Source: Candidatus Nanoarchaeia archaeon (lineage in GTDB: Archaea > Nanobdellota > Nanobdellia > Woesearchaeales > CG1-02-33-12). Taken from it: a DNA stretch of 24,732 nt. Within the stretch, counting starts at the first letter, position 1, and each line of letters begins with the position of its first letter. The notes below the pieces were generated by a model. The model made no database searches. It was not told the origin of the DNA and was given only the letters and a program-made list of their open reading frames with translations. The stretch spans positions 1-24,732 of the forward strand of contig JAQTRH010000002.1 of assembly GCA_028711925.1 (NCBI GenBank), written 5' to 3'. A program made the translations under genes and the position numbers. This document shows, in pieces, positions 1 to 7,478 of the stretch.

Positions 1-1862
1 TTAAATCTTACAATTATATTGAATTTGTTTTCTCCCTGCCTTAATATTCTTGAGTTCAGGTTTATGTTGATTTTCTGGCTTTCTTTCAGCTCATGAACAG
101 GCCACTCATTTGAAAAAGAATTTTGTGTTATCATAACATTTACATCCTTAGGCGTTGAATAAGAGGTTTTGTTTACGAAAAAACTTATCTCATAATCCTG
201 CTTGTATTTAACTTCTTTTGGGTAGCTTATGTTTATTATCTCAATTTTCGGCGGGTCCATAACCTCATAGCTTAAATATTCTGTTCTTGATACATCGCTG
301 CTTTTTGCGCTTATTTTTGCCTGCTGCCTTCCGATTCCATAAACATTGTCTGAAAAAATCACTGTTTTTTCCTGCGCAATACCTATATTAATTGTCTTGC
401 AGTTTTCATCACAGCAAACATTCACCTTCTCCAGGATGACATTTCCAGTGTTCTTTACATAGCAGTCTATCTTTCTTTCATCATTAGTATAATACTCTTC
501 CTTATCTAAATTGCAGCTAATCTCAAGATTTCTTGAATAAACCTTTTCATCTTCTTCAATCATGCCTTCAAGGGCATCCTCAATCTCTTTTTTTGATATA
601 ATCAATTCATTTGACTTAGAGATGAATGTTGATGTTGATGAAGAGTTCATTGAGTCATAAACACTTATGGGAATAGTGTAAACATAATTTCTTCTTAAGT
701 CATCTGTGAGTTCTAAAATCCAATACATTTTTTTTGTTTCGTAAGGATTAAGAACAAAACTCTTGCTTTTTTCCTGTTCAACATAGATTTCAGAAGGCGC
801 AGAAAGAAATATTCTTGCAGGAACATAATAATCTTTTAAGTTTTCAACGCTTGCCTCAATAATGTTATAAGAGCCAAATCCTATATTATCCTCAAAAAAT
901 TTTGTTTTAATGCTGACCATCGCACTTTTTTCACCAAAATAATCAATCACTTTTGCATTTACATCAAGCTTTTCTGCCTCTATTTCAAAATTTCTTCCCT
1001 TCCATTCATAGCTTGTTGATAACTCCCTGGAATCAAAGGATGTTTTCATCTTTACATGTGTTGGATTTATCATCCCAAACTCTTTGTAGGTTACATCAAA
1101 AGGAACCCATCCATAGCCAGGAAAGTAAACATCTGCCCATGCATGGTTTCCAAAGCCCTCTAACTCAGGAATATTTGAGTAGGCTATTCCTGATACATAC
1201 CTTGCAGGAATCTTAACAGCCCTGCACAAGGATATAAACAAGGCGGATATCTCATCGCATGTTCCAACCTTGTTTTTTAAGACCCATGATGACTTTTCTG
1301 TTGTATCTCCGTATTTTAAGTCATATTCCACATTCTCACTGACCCATTCAGCTATTTTATGCACTGCAATATACAAATCATCTTCTCCCTGCACTATTTC
1401 AGATGCAAGCATAACTATTTCATCATTTATATCAAAATTTTCAGATGGTTCAGTATAAAGAGAGTATTCTTCATCTAAAGATTTTATTGGAAAATCAATC
1501 TTCTTTTTTATTTCCATTATCTTATTTTCTGTTTGTATGCTATAATCCAAAGAAAATTTAAGGGTTTTATAATTTCCGTCTTCCCAATAAAATTCCATAA
1601 AATTCTCTTTTTTCATTGAGTCAGGGTTTGTTTCAAACCTTAATAGCTTCTGCTGGAAATCATCTTGAGGAAAAAAAGAAATTTTTGCCTTTATATAATC
1701 AACATAATAGTTTGGGCTTTCAGGAACAATCTTTATGGTTGAGGATATTGTTAAATCAATGGTCATCTTCTCGCTTTTGTATATCCATGAGTCATCATCA
1801 GCATAGCAGAAAGGAAAAACAAGCAAAAGCAAAATCAAGTACAGAATAATCTTCTTTTTCAT
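1..1862 (-). CDS. Secreted transglutaminase-like protein (C-terminus cut by window edge)
   Basis: An open frame runs from ATG at 1862 to the left edge without a stop, giving 620 codons, so the C-terminus lies outside. The N-terminus MKKKIILYLILLLLVFPFCYA followed by DDD is a clear signal peptide, so the protein is exported. A transglutaminase-like (papain-fold) core is recognisable from a Cys-His-Asp triad: C202 in GTCDEIS, H240 in GNHAWADVY and D256 in PFDVT, with family-like spacing. Beyond residue 300 the protein looks like stacked Ig/CARDB-type extracellular beta domains, including a CC-x3-C cluster near residue 480. Such proteins may act as envelope proteases, cross-linkers or amidases, and the substrate cannot be told from sequence. 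I see no strong Shine-Dalgarno. An AT-rich TATTAAAATAA about 26 bases upstream would fit a leaderless message. The gene lies 56 bases downstream of tRNA-Ser on the same strand. The fold call is fairly sure and the activity is not. Confidence 0.85.
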   Translation of the reverse strand, partial: MKKKIILYLILLLLVFPFCYADDDSWIYKSEKMTIDLTISSTIKIVPESPNYYVDYIKAKISFFPQDDFQQKLLRFETNPDSMKKENFMEFYWEDGNYKTLKFSLDYSIQTENKIMEIKKKIDFPIKSLDEEYSLYTEPSENFDINDEIVMLASEIVQGEDDLYIAVHKIAEWVSENVEYDLKYGDTTEKSSWVLKNKVGTCDEISALFISLCRAVKIPARYVSGIAYSNIPELEGFGNHAWADVYFPGYGWVPFDVTYKEFGMINPTHVKMKTSFDSRELSTSYEWKGRNFEIEAEKLDVNAKVIDYFGEKSAMVSIKTKFFEDNIGFGSYNIIEASVENLKDYYVPARIFLSAPSEIYVEQEKSKSFVLNPYETKKMYWILELTDDLRRNYVYTIPISVYDSMNSSSTSTFISKSNELIISKKEIEDALEGMIEEDEKVYSRNLEISCNLDKEEYYTNDERKIDCYVKNTGNVILEKVNVCCDENCKTINIGIAQEKTVIFSDNVYGIGRQQAKISAKSSDVSRTEYLSYEVMDPPKIEIINISYPKEVKYKQDYEISFFVNKTSYSTPKDVNVMITQNSFSNEWPVHELKESQKININLNSRILRQGENKFNIIVRF

Positions 1863-1909
1863 TCTTTTTAATTATAAATCTCTTATTTTAATAACTTTTC
1901 TTTTTCAAG

Positions 1910-1916
1910 AAAAAAA
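1910..1916 (-). terminator. Oligo-T terminator after tRNA-Ser
   Basis: Seven consecutive T on the minus strand start three bases past the discriminator of tRNA-Ser. T-runs of this kind commonly end archaeal transcription units. The next gene on this strand starts only 48 bases further on. Confidence 0.5.
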
Positions 1917-1918
1917 TA

Positions 1919-2113
1919 CGCCGAGGGGGGGACTTTCACCAACCTTTGCATGGCTTTAAGCTAACTTCGATATTTATATGCGAACGAAGTGAGCGCGTCT
2001 GGCTTTATGCCAGACCTGCGTGCCAGCTTAGCAAGAAGCTGTTTTGAACCCCCGTGCCCCGAAGGACAAAGGATTAGCAATCCTTCGCAATGGCCAGGCT
2101 ATGCGACCTCGGC
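1919..2113 (-). tRNA. tRNA-Ser(GCT) with 110-nt T-loop intron
   Basis: Reading the minus strand from 2113, the acceptor GCCGAGG pairs perfectly with CCTCGGC at 1926-1920, and discriminator G73 is at 1919. The 3-bp D stem GCA/TGC (A14, G15, G18, G19, A21 present), anticodon stem AAGGA/TCCTT with loop TTGCTAA (anticodon GCT), and long variable arm TGTCC-TTCG-GGGCA are all typical of serine tRNA. The T stem GGGGG/CCCCC is complete, but its loop is interrupted: exon 1 ends TTCAAA at 2043 and exon 2 resumes with T at 1932, giving the consensus loop TTCAAAT after removal of 1933-2042. The exon-intron junctions form outer helix GGGGG/CCCCC, bulge AGT, 4-bp helix TTCA/TGAA and bulge AAA, as expected for the archaeal tRNA splicing endonuclease. 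No CCA is encoded. A T7 run follows the 3' end. Confidence 0.9.
1933..2042 (-). other. Structured tRNA intron at position 59/60
   Basis: This 110-nt stretch interrupts the T-loop of tRNA-Ser. It folds well by eye: intron bases 2-7 CAGCTT pair with 98-103, TTGC (9-12) with GCAA (94-97), and TAAGCT (13-18) with AGCTTA (81-86). Two internal hairpins follow, GTCTGGC/GCCAGAC around ATAAA and CTTCG/CGAAG. The inner helix is separated from the 4-bp junction helix by a 3-nt bulge opposite one G, so the second bulge is of the relaxed kind. No open reading frame and no C/D or H/ACA boxes are evident. Confidence 0.8.
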
Positions 2114-2151
2114 GTAAAATCCATAGAGGCCATTTCTCTTCCAGAACAGCT

Positions 2152-2162
2152 ATTTATTTAAA
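2152..2162 (-). promoter_or_regulatory. TATA box for tRNA-Ser
   Basis: The minus strand reads ATTTAAATAAATA 39-49 bases upstream of the tRNA 5' end. With TATA centred about 26 bases before the start site, transcription would begin near 2131 and leave a short 5' leader. This is position-based inference. Confidence 0.5.
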
Positions 2163-2285
2163 TGTTTTGTGTTTTTTGTTTAGTATATCTCATAAATTTT
2201 TTTAGGTTATTCTTTTAGGCAAATCCAACTGTATTTATATAAAAATCCTGGCTGATTTGGCTTATAAACCAACAATAGAGTAAAA

Positions 2286-2295
2286 TTTATATAAT
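2286..2295 (+). promoter_or_regulatory. TATA box, leaderless promoter of the surface-protein gene
   Basis: TTTATATAAT is centred about 27 bases before the ATG at 2317, the archaeal TATA-to-start-site distance, so the message probably begins at or beside the ATG. This supports ATG 2317 over the upstream in-frame GTG at 2299. A second TATA-like element (TTTATATAAA, 2234-2243) lies further upstream. Confidence 0.6.
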
Positions 2296-2316
2296 CAAGT
2301 GTTATTTTATGCTGTA

Positions 2317-4953
2317 ATGTTAAAAAAAAGAGGCCAGGCAGCAGTTGAGTACCTTTTAGTGGGTGCTCTTTTGGTATTAGTGATTTTGCCTACAATCTAC
2401 TTTTTTTATTCTTATTCACATTCTTCACAAGAGGAAATAAAGAAAGGGCAAATAACAAAGGTAGGAAATGACCTTGTTGATATTACAGAGCAGGTTTACT
2501 ATCTTGGTTATCCATCCAAGGTCACAGTTGAGTCAACCATGCCTGAAGGAATTGTAGGAATTGAAGTATGGGAAAATAATGAATTAGTTTTTTTTCTTGA
2601 AGACGGCTCTCAGATTCCTTTCCAATCAAATGTAAATATAACCTCAAATAGAAAATGTACTGGAATATGTAAAAGTAACTTTACAAGTGAATTTTATTCA
2701 CCAGGATTAAAAAGAATAGTAATTGAGGCAAAACAAGACTATGTTTTGATAAGAGGAGAGGGAGATGAGCCCTCAGTTTATTGTTCTACAGGAGAAACAA
2801 AACTATGCCTTAACCAAGAAGGTGTTTGCGAAGGTTCATATCAGGAATGCACTATTGAAGGATTATGGCCAGGATGCACAGCATCAACTTATTTTGATTG
2901 GGGAGGGGGCGATGGTAAAGATGATTACTCTGAAACAGAAATATGCGATGATGGGCTTGATAATAACTGCAATGGACTTACAGACTGCGAGGATAATGAT
3001 TGTTTGTCTTCTCCATATTGCCTAGTTTGCAGGTTTAGCTTTGATGAAGATTCATGCGAATCTGCTGGGTGTAAGTGGTGTAATCAGTGCTCCAATAATA
3101 GACTAAATAAATGGGGAGAAGCAAAATGCATTGATATAGACTCAGATTGTGGATATCTTTGTGTTGAAGGAGAATGCGAAGCAGATTGCGAAGAAAATTC
3201 TTATATCTTATGTGGAACAGACGAAGGAGAATGCGAAGCTGGAGAAGAGGAAATATTTTGTATAGACTGTAAAAAGGTTTTTTCAGGAGTATGTGAAGGT
3301 GCAGTTAATCCACAGCCAGAAATATGTGATGATGGGCTTGACAACAACTGCAATGGACTTATAGACTGTGAGGATTCTGATTGTTTATCAGACTTATCAT
3401 GCATTTGTGCTGGAAATACTGATTCAAGCTCATGCACATCTGCTGGGTGTCACTGGTGCGCAGAATGCAAGGATCTTCGTATATTTGATGGATCTGCAAA
3501 TTGCGTACCATTAGAGGAAGATTGCTCGTATGGCAATTGTAATATGATTACATGCGGAGCAGAATGTGATGGGCAAGGGTATTATTATGATGAAAAATGC
3601 GGACCTGAAAATGAGACAGGAGAATGCAAATTTGGCGTTCAAGAGATACACTGTGAAGATTGTTTATTGGTTGGAAAGGAGTGTGTTGGCGCAGTTAATC
3701 CACAGCCAGAAATATGTGATGATGGTTTGGATAATGACTGTGATGAAGAGTCAGACTATGACAACCAGGATGGAAGACATGGAGATAATGATTGTCCAGT
3801 TGCTGTAACAGCAATATCTGTTTCAGATTCAAATCCAGTAGAACATACAACTATAGAAGTCAGCTGCACATCAAGCGTTGCTAATGTTACCAGTATCAAG
3901 GCTTCAGTTGGAGGTGTTGCTTGCTCATACAACAGTTGGTCTGGCAACATAATCAAGTTTAACTGTAATGTTGGCAGTTCCGGAACAAAAACAGCGCTCT
4001 GCTCTGTTGATACAACAAAATCGTATAAAGCTGGGTCTGATCAAGATACTACTATTATAGTTAGTAAATCTGATTGTTCTGGTTATTCAACCAGTTCAAC
4101 TTGTGAAGTAGACCCAAGGTGTGATTGGTGTGCTGAATGCAGTGGAACTAAATACAGCTGGGGTGTAAGTAGATGCGTAACTATGGGCTCCTGCGAGTAT
4201 TTATGCTCTAAAGGCAACTGCGGCGCTCTTTGTGATGAAACACAGGGCCCTACAACACAGGATTATCATTACCAATCAGGAGTTGAATCGCCAACACAAC
4301 AAGAGGATTGTTATTTCAGAGATTATTCATGTACTGAAGATTGCGGCGAAATATATTCTGATGACTTCAAGTATTCCTGTGGGGTATGTAAATATATTGA
4401 TTCAACTAATTGTATTGAAACAACACTAGGCAGCTGCACTAATTACAATTATGGAGTATCTTGCGGAGAGAACATGATATGTGACGGCAATGGGAATTGC
4501 ATACCCCTTTGTACAGACAATGACGGAGATCATTATTATGTTCAGCCAAGCGGGTGCCAAGAACAACCAGGATTCTTAGGGCATAATGACTGCTGCGATT
4601 CAGACATTAGGGTATATCCTGGCCAAACACAATACTTCACAACCCCAAATAATTGCGGAAACTATGATTACAATTGCGATGGATCAGAAACTAAAAATAC
4701 TAATTGTGATAAAAGAACTGCTACAACAAGCGGGGATATTACCTGCAGAAATTCTGCTTGTAGTAGCACTTACACACGCTACAATACATGTTCAACAAAT
4801 TCAGCTGGAACAGCCTCATGTGGAGAAAGTCATTCATACTGGAGTTGTTATAGTGAAGGTTGTTATGGTTACGGTACATATAGTGAATGTATACTAATAG
4901 CAAACCCAGTTTATAGAAGTAGTTCATCTGCTAGAACATGCGGTTGCAGATAA
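2317..4953 (+). CDS. Cysteine-rich surface protein with class III (pilin-type) signal peptide and MopE-like repeats
   Basis: Start ATG 2317 gives MLKKRG followed by QAAVEYLLV and a hydrophobic helix, a class III signal of archaeal pilin-like proteins cut by a FlaK/EppA-type peptidase after G6. The protein has 878 residues, far longer than a pilin subunit. After a smooth region of about 150 residues comes a cysteine-dense array. Acidic repeats of the form EICDDGLDNNCNGL.DC.D.DC occur near residues 208, 336 and 466 (the last as DNDCDEE). They resemble the putative metal-binding (MopE-type) repeats of extracellular proteins. They alternate with a second module containing C..AGC.WC..C (residues 247-258, 373-384 and one near 600). 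A degenerate fourth MopE-like segment (DNDGDHYY...CCDSD...YPGQ) lies near 730-795, and an Ig-like stretch near 494-585. Expected role: disulfide- or calcium-stabilised cell-surface or pilus-associated adhesin. An upstream in-frame GTG at 2299 is less likely as the start. Confidence 0.85.
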   Translation: MLKKRGQAAVEYLLVGALLVLVILPTIYFFYSYSHSSQEEIKKGQITKVGNDLVDITEQVYYLGYPSKVTVESTMPEGIVGIEVWENNELVFFLEDGSQIPFQSNVNITSNRKCTGICKSNFTSEFYSPGLKRIVIEAKQDYVLIRGEGDEPSVYCSTGETKLCLNQEGVCEGSYQECTIEGLWPGCTASTYFDWGGGDGKDDYSETEICDDGLDNNCNGLTDCEDNDCLSSPYCLVCRFSFDEDSCESAGCKWCNQCSNNRLNKWGEAKCIDIDSDCGYLCVEGECEADCEENSYILCGTDEGECEAGEEEIFCIDCKKVFSGVCEGAVNPQPEICDDGLDNNCNGLIDCEDSDCLSDLSCICAGNTDSSSCTSAGCHWCAECKDLRIFDGSANCVPLEEDCSYGNCNMITCGAECDGQGYYYDEKCGPENETGECKFGVQEIHCEDCLLVGKECVGAVNPQPEICDDGLDNDCDEESDYDNQDGRHGDNDCPVAVTAISVSDSNPVEHTTIEVSCTSSVANVTSIKASVGGVACSYNSWSGNIIKFNCNVGSSGTKTALCSVDTTKSYKAGSDQDTTIIVSKSDCSGYSTSSTCEVDPRCDWCAECSGTKYSWGVSRCVTMGSCEYLCSKGNCGALCDETQGPTTQDYHYQSGVESPTQQEDCYFRDYSCTEDCGEIYSDDFKYSCGVCKYIDSTNCIETTLGSCTNYNYGVSCGENMICDGNGNCIPLCTDNDGDHYYVQPSGCQEQPGFLGHNDCCDSDIRVYPGQTQYFTTPNNCGNYDYNCDGSETKNTNCDKRTATTSGDITCRNSACSSTYTRYNTCSTNSAGTASCGESHSYWSCYSEGCYGYGTYSECILIANPVYRSSSSARTCGCR

Positions 4954-4969
4954 AAAAGTAAACTAATTA

Positions 4970-5854
4970 TTATTTCTTAAATCTTTTTAAAATCCCAAGA
5001 AAAAGTTTCTCAAACTTTTTATTGTAGATAACAGCAGGTTTTAACTCCACCAAGGCCCTGACAAAATCCTTATCATAAGGGATCTTTCCCAGTATTTTTA
5101 TCTTGTTCTTAATTGCAAAATCCTCTATTTTTTTTGTGAACTCCTTGTTTAAGTCATGCCTGTTTATTACTAATCCAAAAGGAATATTGAAATGGTTTAC
5201 CACTTTTAGGCCTCTTTCCAAGTCAGACAAAGCGCTTGGAGTCGGCTCTGTTACTGCAATCACATAATCTGAGCCGTTTAATGACGCAATTACAGGGCAT
5301 CCAATTCCTGCAGCAGAATCAATAAGGATTAGTTCAGCATTCTGTTTTCTTGCAATTTCATTAGCTCTTCTTTTCACTTCCATCACTATTCTTCCAGAGC
5401 CAGACTCGCCCATCTTTAGCTGGCCGGAAACAATACTAAATCCATATTTTGTTTTCCCGATGCTTATCTCTGCGTTTTCAACCTTTCTTAATCTTATTGC
5501 ATTTTCAGGACAGACTATCTTGCATGTTCCGCATCCCTCGCACAACAATTCATCAAAAACAGGAATGTTTTTATTATTATTCCATTTGATTGCATTAAAG
5601 CTGCATGAATTAAGGCATTTTCTGCATCCATTACATTTTTTTTCAATTAAGTCTGCCTTTTCGCTTGCTCTTATTTTAACAGAAGACGAATAATCCTTCT
5701 CTCTTAATCCTAAGCTTAGGCCAAGATTAGGGGCATCAACATCACAGTCTGCAACAACAATCTTTTTTTCTCTTGCCAGCATTACAGCCAAAGATGATGA
5801 AACTGTTGTCTTTCCTGTTCCTCCCTTTCCTGAAAAAATTGTTATTGTCTTCAT
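4970..5854 (-). CDS. MinD-superfamily P-loop ATPase with inserted 2x[4Fe-4S] ferredoxin domain (paralog B)
   Basis: A 294-aa cytoplasmic ATPase of the COG1149 type. The deviant Walker A SGKGGTGKTT (residues 8-17, signature K10) and LILIDSAAG (about 175-183) mark the MinD/SIMIBI fold. A bacterial-type ferredoxin insert supplies two complete cluster motifs: C74, C77, C80, C84 and C105, C108, C111, C115, each CxxCxxCxxxC. Family members occur as adjacent pairs with NifX-like proteins and are thought to couple ATP hydrolysis to Fe-S or metal-cluster handling. No reaction is proven. It is the last gene of the run and overlaps the 65-aa gene upstream by 4 bases (ATGA). It converges with the surface-protein gene, whose stop is 16 bases away. 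Paralog A lies at 6623-7468, separated by two genes, which is an uncommon arrangement. Family call sure, cargo unknown. Confidence 0.93.
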   Translation of the reverse strand: MKTITIFSGKGGTGKTTVSSSLAVMLAREKKIVVADCDVDAPNLGLSLGLREKDYSSSVKIRASEKADLIEKKCNGCRKCLNSCSFNAIKWNNNKNIPVFDELLCEGCGTCKIVCPENAIRLRKVENAEISIGKTKYGFSIVSGQLKMGESGSGRIVMEVKRRANEIARKQNAELILIDSAAGIGCPVIASLNGSDYVIAVTEPTPSALSDLERGLKVVNHFNIPFGLVINRHDLNKEFTKKIEDFAIKNKIKILGKIPYDKDFVRALVELKPAVIYNKKFEKLFLGILKRFKK

Positions 5855-6048
5855 TTTATGTTTTTGTTTATTGAACCATCGGGCATCATATTATCCGGAT
5901 GATATTTTCCTTCTTCCTCATATTTGTATCTTTTGCAATTCATCCAGTTTTTTTCAGTTGAACAATATTCTTTCTTCCATTTATCTGTTATCTTTCCTTG
6001 TTTTTCCAATCTCCTTAGAGGGCATATCTTTAACCATTTGCAGGGCAT
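5851..6048 (-). CDS. Small four-cysteine protein, 65 aa, unknown function
   Basis: MPCKWLKICPLRRLEKQGKI begins a 65-residue basic protein with C3, C9, C29 and C38, a conserved-looking core YC....NW.NCKRY, and a tail HPDNMMPDGSI. The spacing of four cysteines could bind a [4Fe-4S] cluster or zinc. This is inference. Its ATG directly follows the stop of the uracil-DNA glycosylase gene, and its own stop overlaps the next MinD gene by 4 bases, so translation is very probably coupled. I recall similar short proteins in other prokaryotes but no assigned function. It is shorter than most genes here, but the tight coupling on both sides and the cysteine pattern argue that it is real. Confidence 0.8.
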   Translation of the reverse strand: MPCKWLKICPLRRLEKQGKITDKWKKEYCSTEKNWMNCKRYKYEEEGKYHPDNMMPDGSINKNIK

Positions 6049-6639
6049 TTATTCACCTAATATTTTTTTCAAAACCAAAAAATCTTCCTTTAAAGTGTCT
6101 TTCATATTTGCATTGTATGTTGCAACAGCAGGATGATATAATGGAACTATTTTTATTACATTAAACAAAGTGCTTACATTAAATACCTGGCCATGAATTT
6201 TACTTATTCCTTGTATTTTATCCTTTAAATTAAACTTTTCCATTATATAAGCAGTTGAAAAATTACCCAAGGTTCCTATTATCTTTGGATTTAATATTTT
6301 TATTTGGTTATCAAGGAATGGAGAGAAATGGTTTATTTCCTCTTTTGTTGGGTTTCTGTTGTTTGGCGGCCTCATCTTAACAACATTTGTTATAAAGATA
6401 TCCTCCCTTTTAAGGCCTGCATTATTTAAAATTTCATCCAATATCTTTCCAGCAGCCCCACAGAAAGGTTTTCCTGTGATTGATTCATTATACCCTGGAG
6501 CTTCACCTATAAGCATTATCTCTGCATTTAAAGAGCCCTCACCAAAAACAGGAAAAGTTCCTTGTTTATACAAAGGATGCTTTTTGCAAAACTCATCACA
6601 TTCTTTTTTTAGTTTTTCAATCTCATCTTGTTTTTCCAT
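6049..6639 (-). CDS. Family 4-type uracil-DNA glycosylase lacking two Fe-S ligands
   Basis: A 196-aa protein matching family 4 uracil-DNA glycosylases, which excise uracil from DNA to start base-excision repair. Motif A is GEAPGYNES (residues 45-53), followed by GKPFCGAAGK (56-65), NVVKMRPPNNR (85-95) and the C-terminal motif YHPAVATYN (168-176). Family 4 enzymes carry a [4Fe-4S] cluster on four cysteines. The N-terminal pair is present here (C14, C18, spaced x3 rather than the usual x2). The later two positions hold M89 (normally KCRPP) and F105 (normally C.P.L), 16 residues apart as expected. The cluster is therefore probably absent or rebuilt. C60 in motif GKPF.G is an extra cysteine at a position usually valine. 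The gene overlaps the upstream MinD gene by 17 bases. Activity is likely but not certain. Confidence 0.88.
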   Translation of the reverse strand: MEKQDEIEKLKKECDEFCKKHPLYKQGTFPVFGEGSLNAEIMLIGEAPGYNESITGKPFCGAAGKILDEILNNAGLKREDIFITNVVKMRPPNNRNPTKEEINHFSPFLDNQIKILNPKIIGTLGNFSTAYIMEKFNLKDKIQGISKIHGQVFNVSTLFNVIKIVPLYHPAVATYNANMKDTLKEDFLVLKKILGE

Positions 6640-7468
6640 TTTTCAAATCTTCAGCTAATTTTTTTATACTTTTGTGGCTTACTGGCTCTCCTTTTGAGTA
6701 TGATTCCATTATTGACTTTTCATAAGGTATTTCAACAGCAATTTTTATCTTAAACTTATTTGCTATTCTTTCAATAAGTTTTTTTTCACCAACATCTGAT
6801 TTATTTAAAACAATTTTACATGGAATCTTCAATATTTTCAATAATTCTAAAATTAATTTAAGGTCATGCTCTCCCAATGGAGTCGGCTCTGTGACTGCAA
6901 AGGCAATATCGCATTGCTCCAATGCAGCTATGACATCACAATGAGTTCCTGCAGCAGTATCAACCAGAATAAAATCATACTTTTTGTTTTTTGATTTAAT
7001 ATAATCATTTAAAGCATTTATAACAAATTCAGATGAAGGTTGGTTTGGCTGAAGCTCTGCTGACAAAAAATCAATATTTCCTTTTTTCCCTTCATATATT
7101 GAGCCAACTTTCTTTTTATCTTTTCCTATTGCCTTTACAGGGCATGCAAACATGCAGGCTTTGCATCCGTTGCACTGCTCTGGTATAAATATAGGATAAT
7201 TTCCCTTTACAAAAACAATAGCATGCTGCTTGCAGACCAAAGAACATTTACCGCATTTAATGCATTTTTTGAAATCCCATTTTGGTATTAACTGAAAAAC
7301 ATTTTTTATTTTTTTTCTTTTAATTGAAAGAATTAAATGGTCATTCGGGCAGTCAGCATCTGCATCTATTAAAAGAACTTTATTTTTCTTTCCAAGTTCT
7401 ATTGCAAGTGATGTCGCTACAGTGCTTTTTCCTGTTCCTCCCTTCCCGCCGGTTATAGCTATTTTCAT
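6623..7468 (-). CDS. MinD-superfamily P-loop ATPase with inserted 2x[4Fe-4S] ferredoxin domain (paralog A)
   Basis: A 281-aa paralog of the ATPase at 4970-5854. Walker A is GGKGGTGKST (residues 7-16), with FILVDTAAG (167-174). The ferredoxin insert has two full motifs, C69/C72/C75/C79 and C99/C102/C105/C109. Both paralogs share the switch region AVTEPTP followed by a leucine-rich helix, and they probably form a hetero- or homodimer as MinD-fold proteins do. It lies 10 bases downstream of a NifX-like gene and overlaps the glycosylase gene by 17 bases. In the sigma54-regulated 'orange protein' (ORP) clusters of Desulfovibrio, two such ATPases accompany a NifX-fold Mo/Cu-cluster protein and an Mrp protein, and the same parts list appears here. 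Family sure, role inferred. Confidence 0.93.
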   Translation of the reverse strand: MKIAITGGKGGTGKSTVATSLAIELGKKNKVLLIDADADCPNDHLILSIKRKKIKNVFQLIPKWDFKKCIKCGKCSLVCKQHAIVFVKGNYPIFIPEQCNGCKACMFACPVKAIGKDKKKVGSIYEGKKGNIDFLSAELQPNQPSSEFVINALNDYIKSKNKKYDFILVDTAAGTHCDVIAALEQCDIAFAVTEPTPLGEHDLKLILELLKILKIPCKIVLNKSDVGEKKLIERIANKFKIKIAVEIPYEKSIMESYSKGEPVSHKSIKKLAEDLKNGKTR

Positions 7469-7478
7469 ATACCCTCTT

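Noticed and set aside
953..1849. Three plus-strand ORFs of 62-87 codons
   Set aside because: They lie wholly opposite the transglutaminase-like gene, which shows the catalytic triad and signal peptide; they have no family features.
1933..2042. tRNA intron as a C/D-box guide RNA, group I intron or homing element
   Set aside because: No clear C or D boxes, no conserved group I core, and no ORF; the junctions suit protein-enzyme splicing.
1920..2113. tRNA on the plus strand
   Set aside because: The acceptor ends are self-complementary so both strands look possible, but the plus strand lacks T8, a D arm and an anticodon arm in the right places.
2299..2316. GTG at 2299 as start of the cysteine-rich surface protein
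   Set aside because: ATG 2317 gives an ideal class III signal peptide and is at the right distance from the TATA box.
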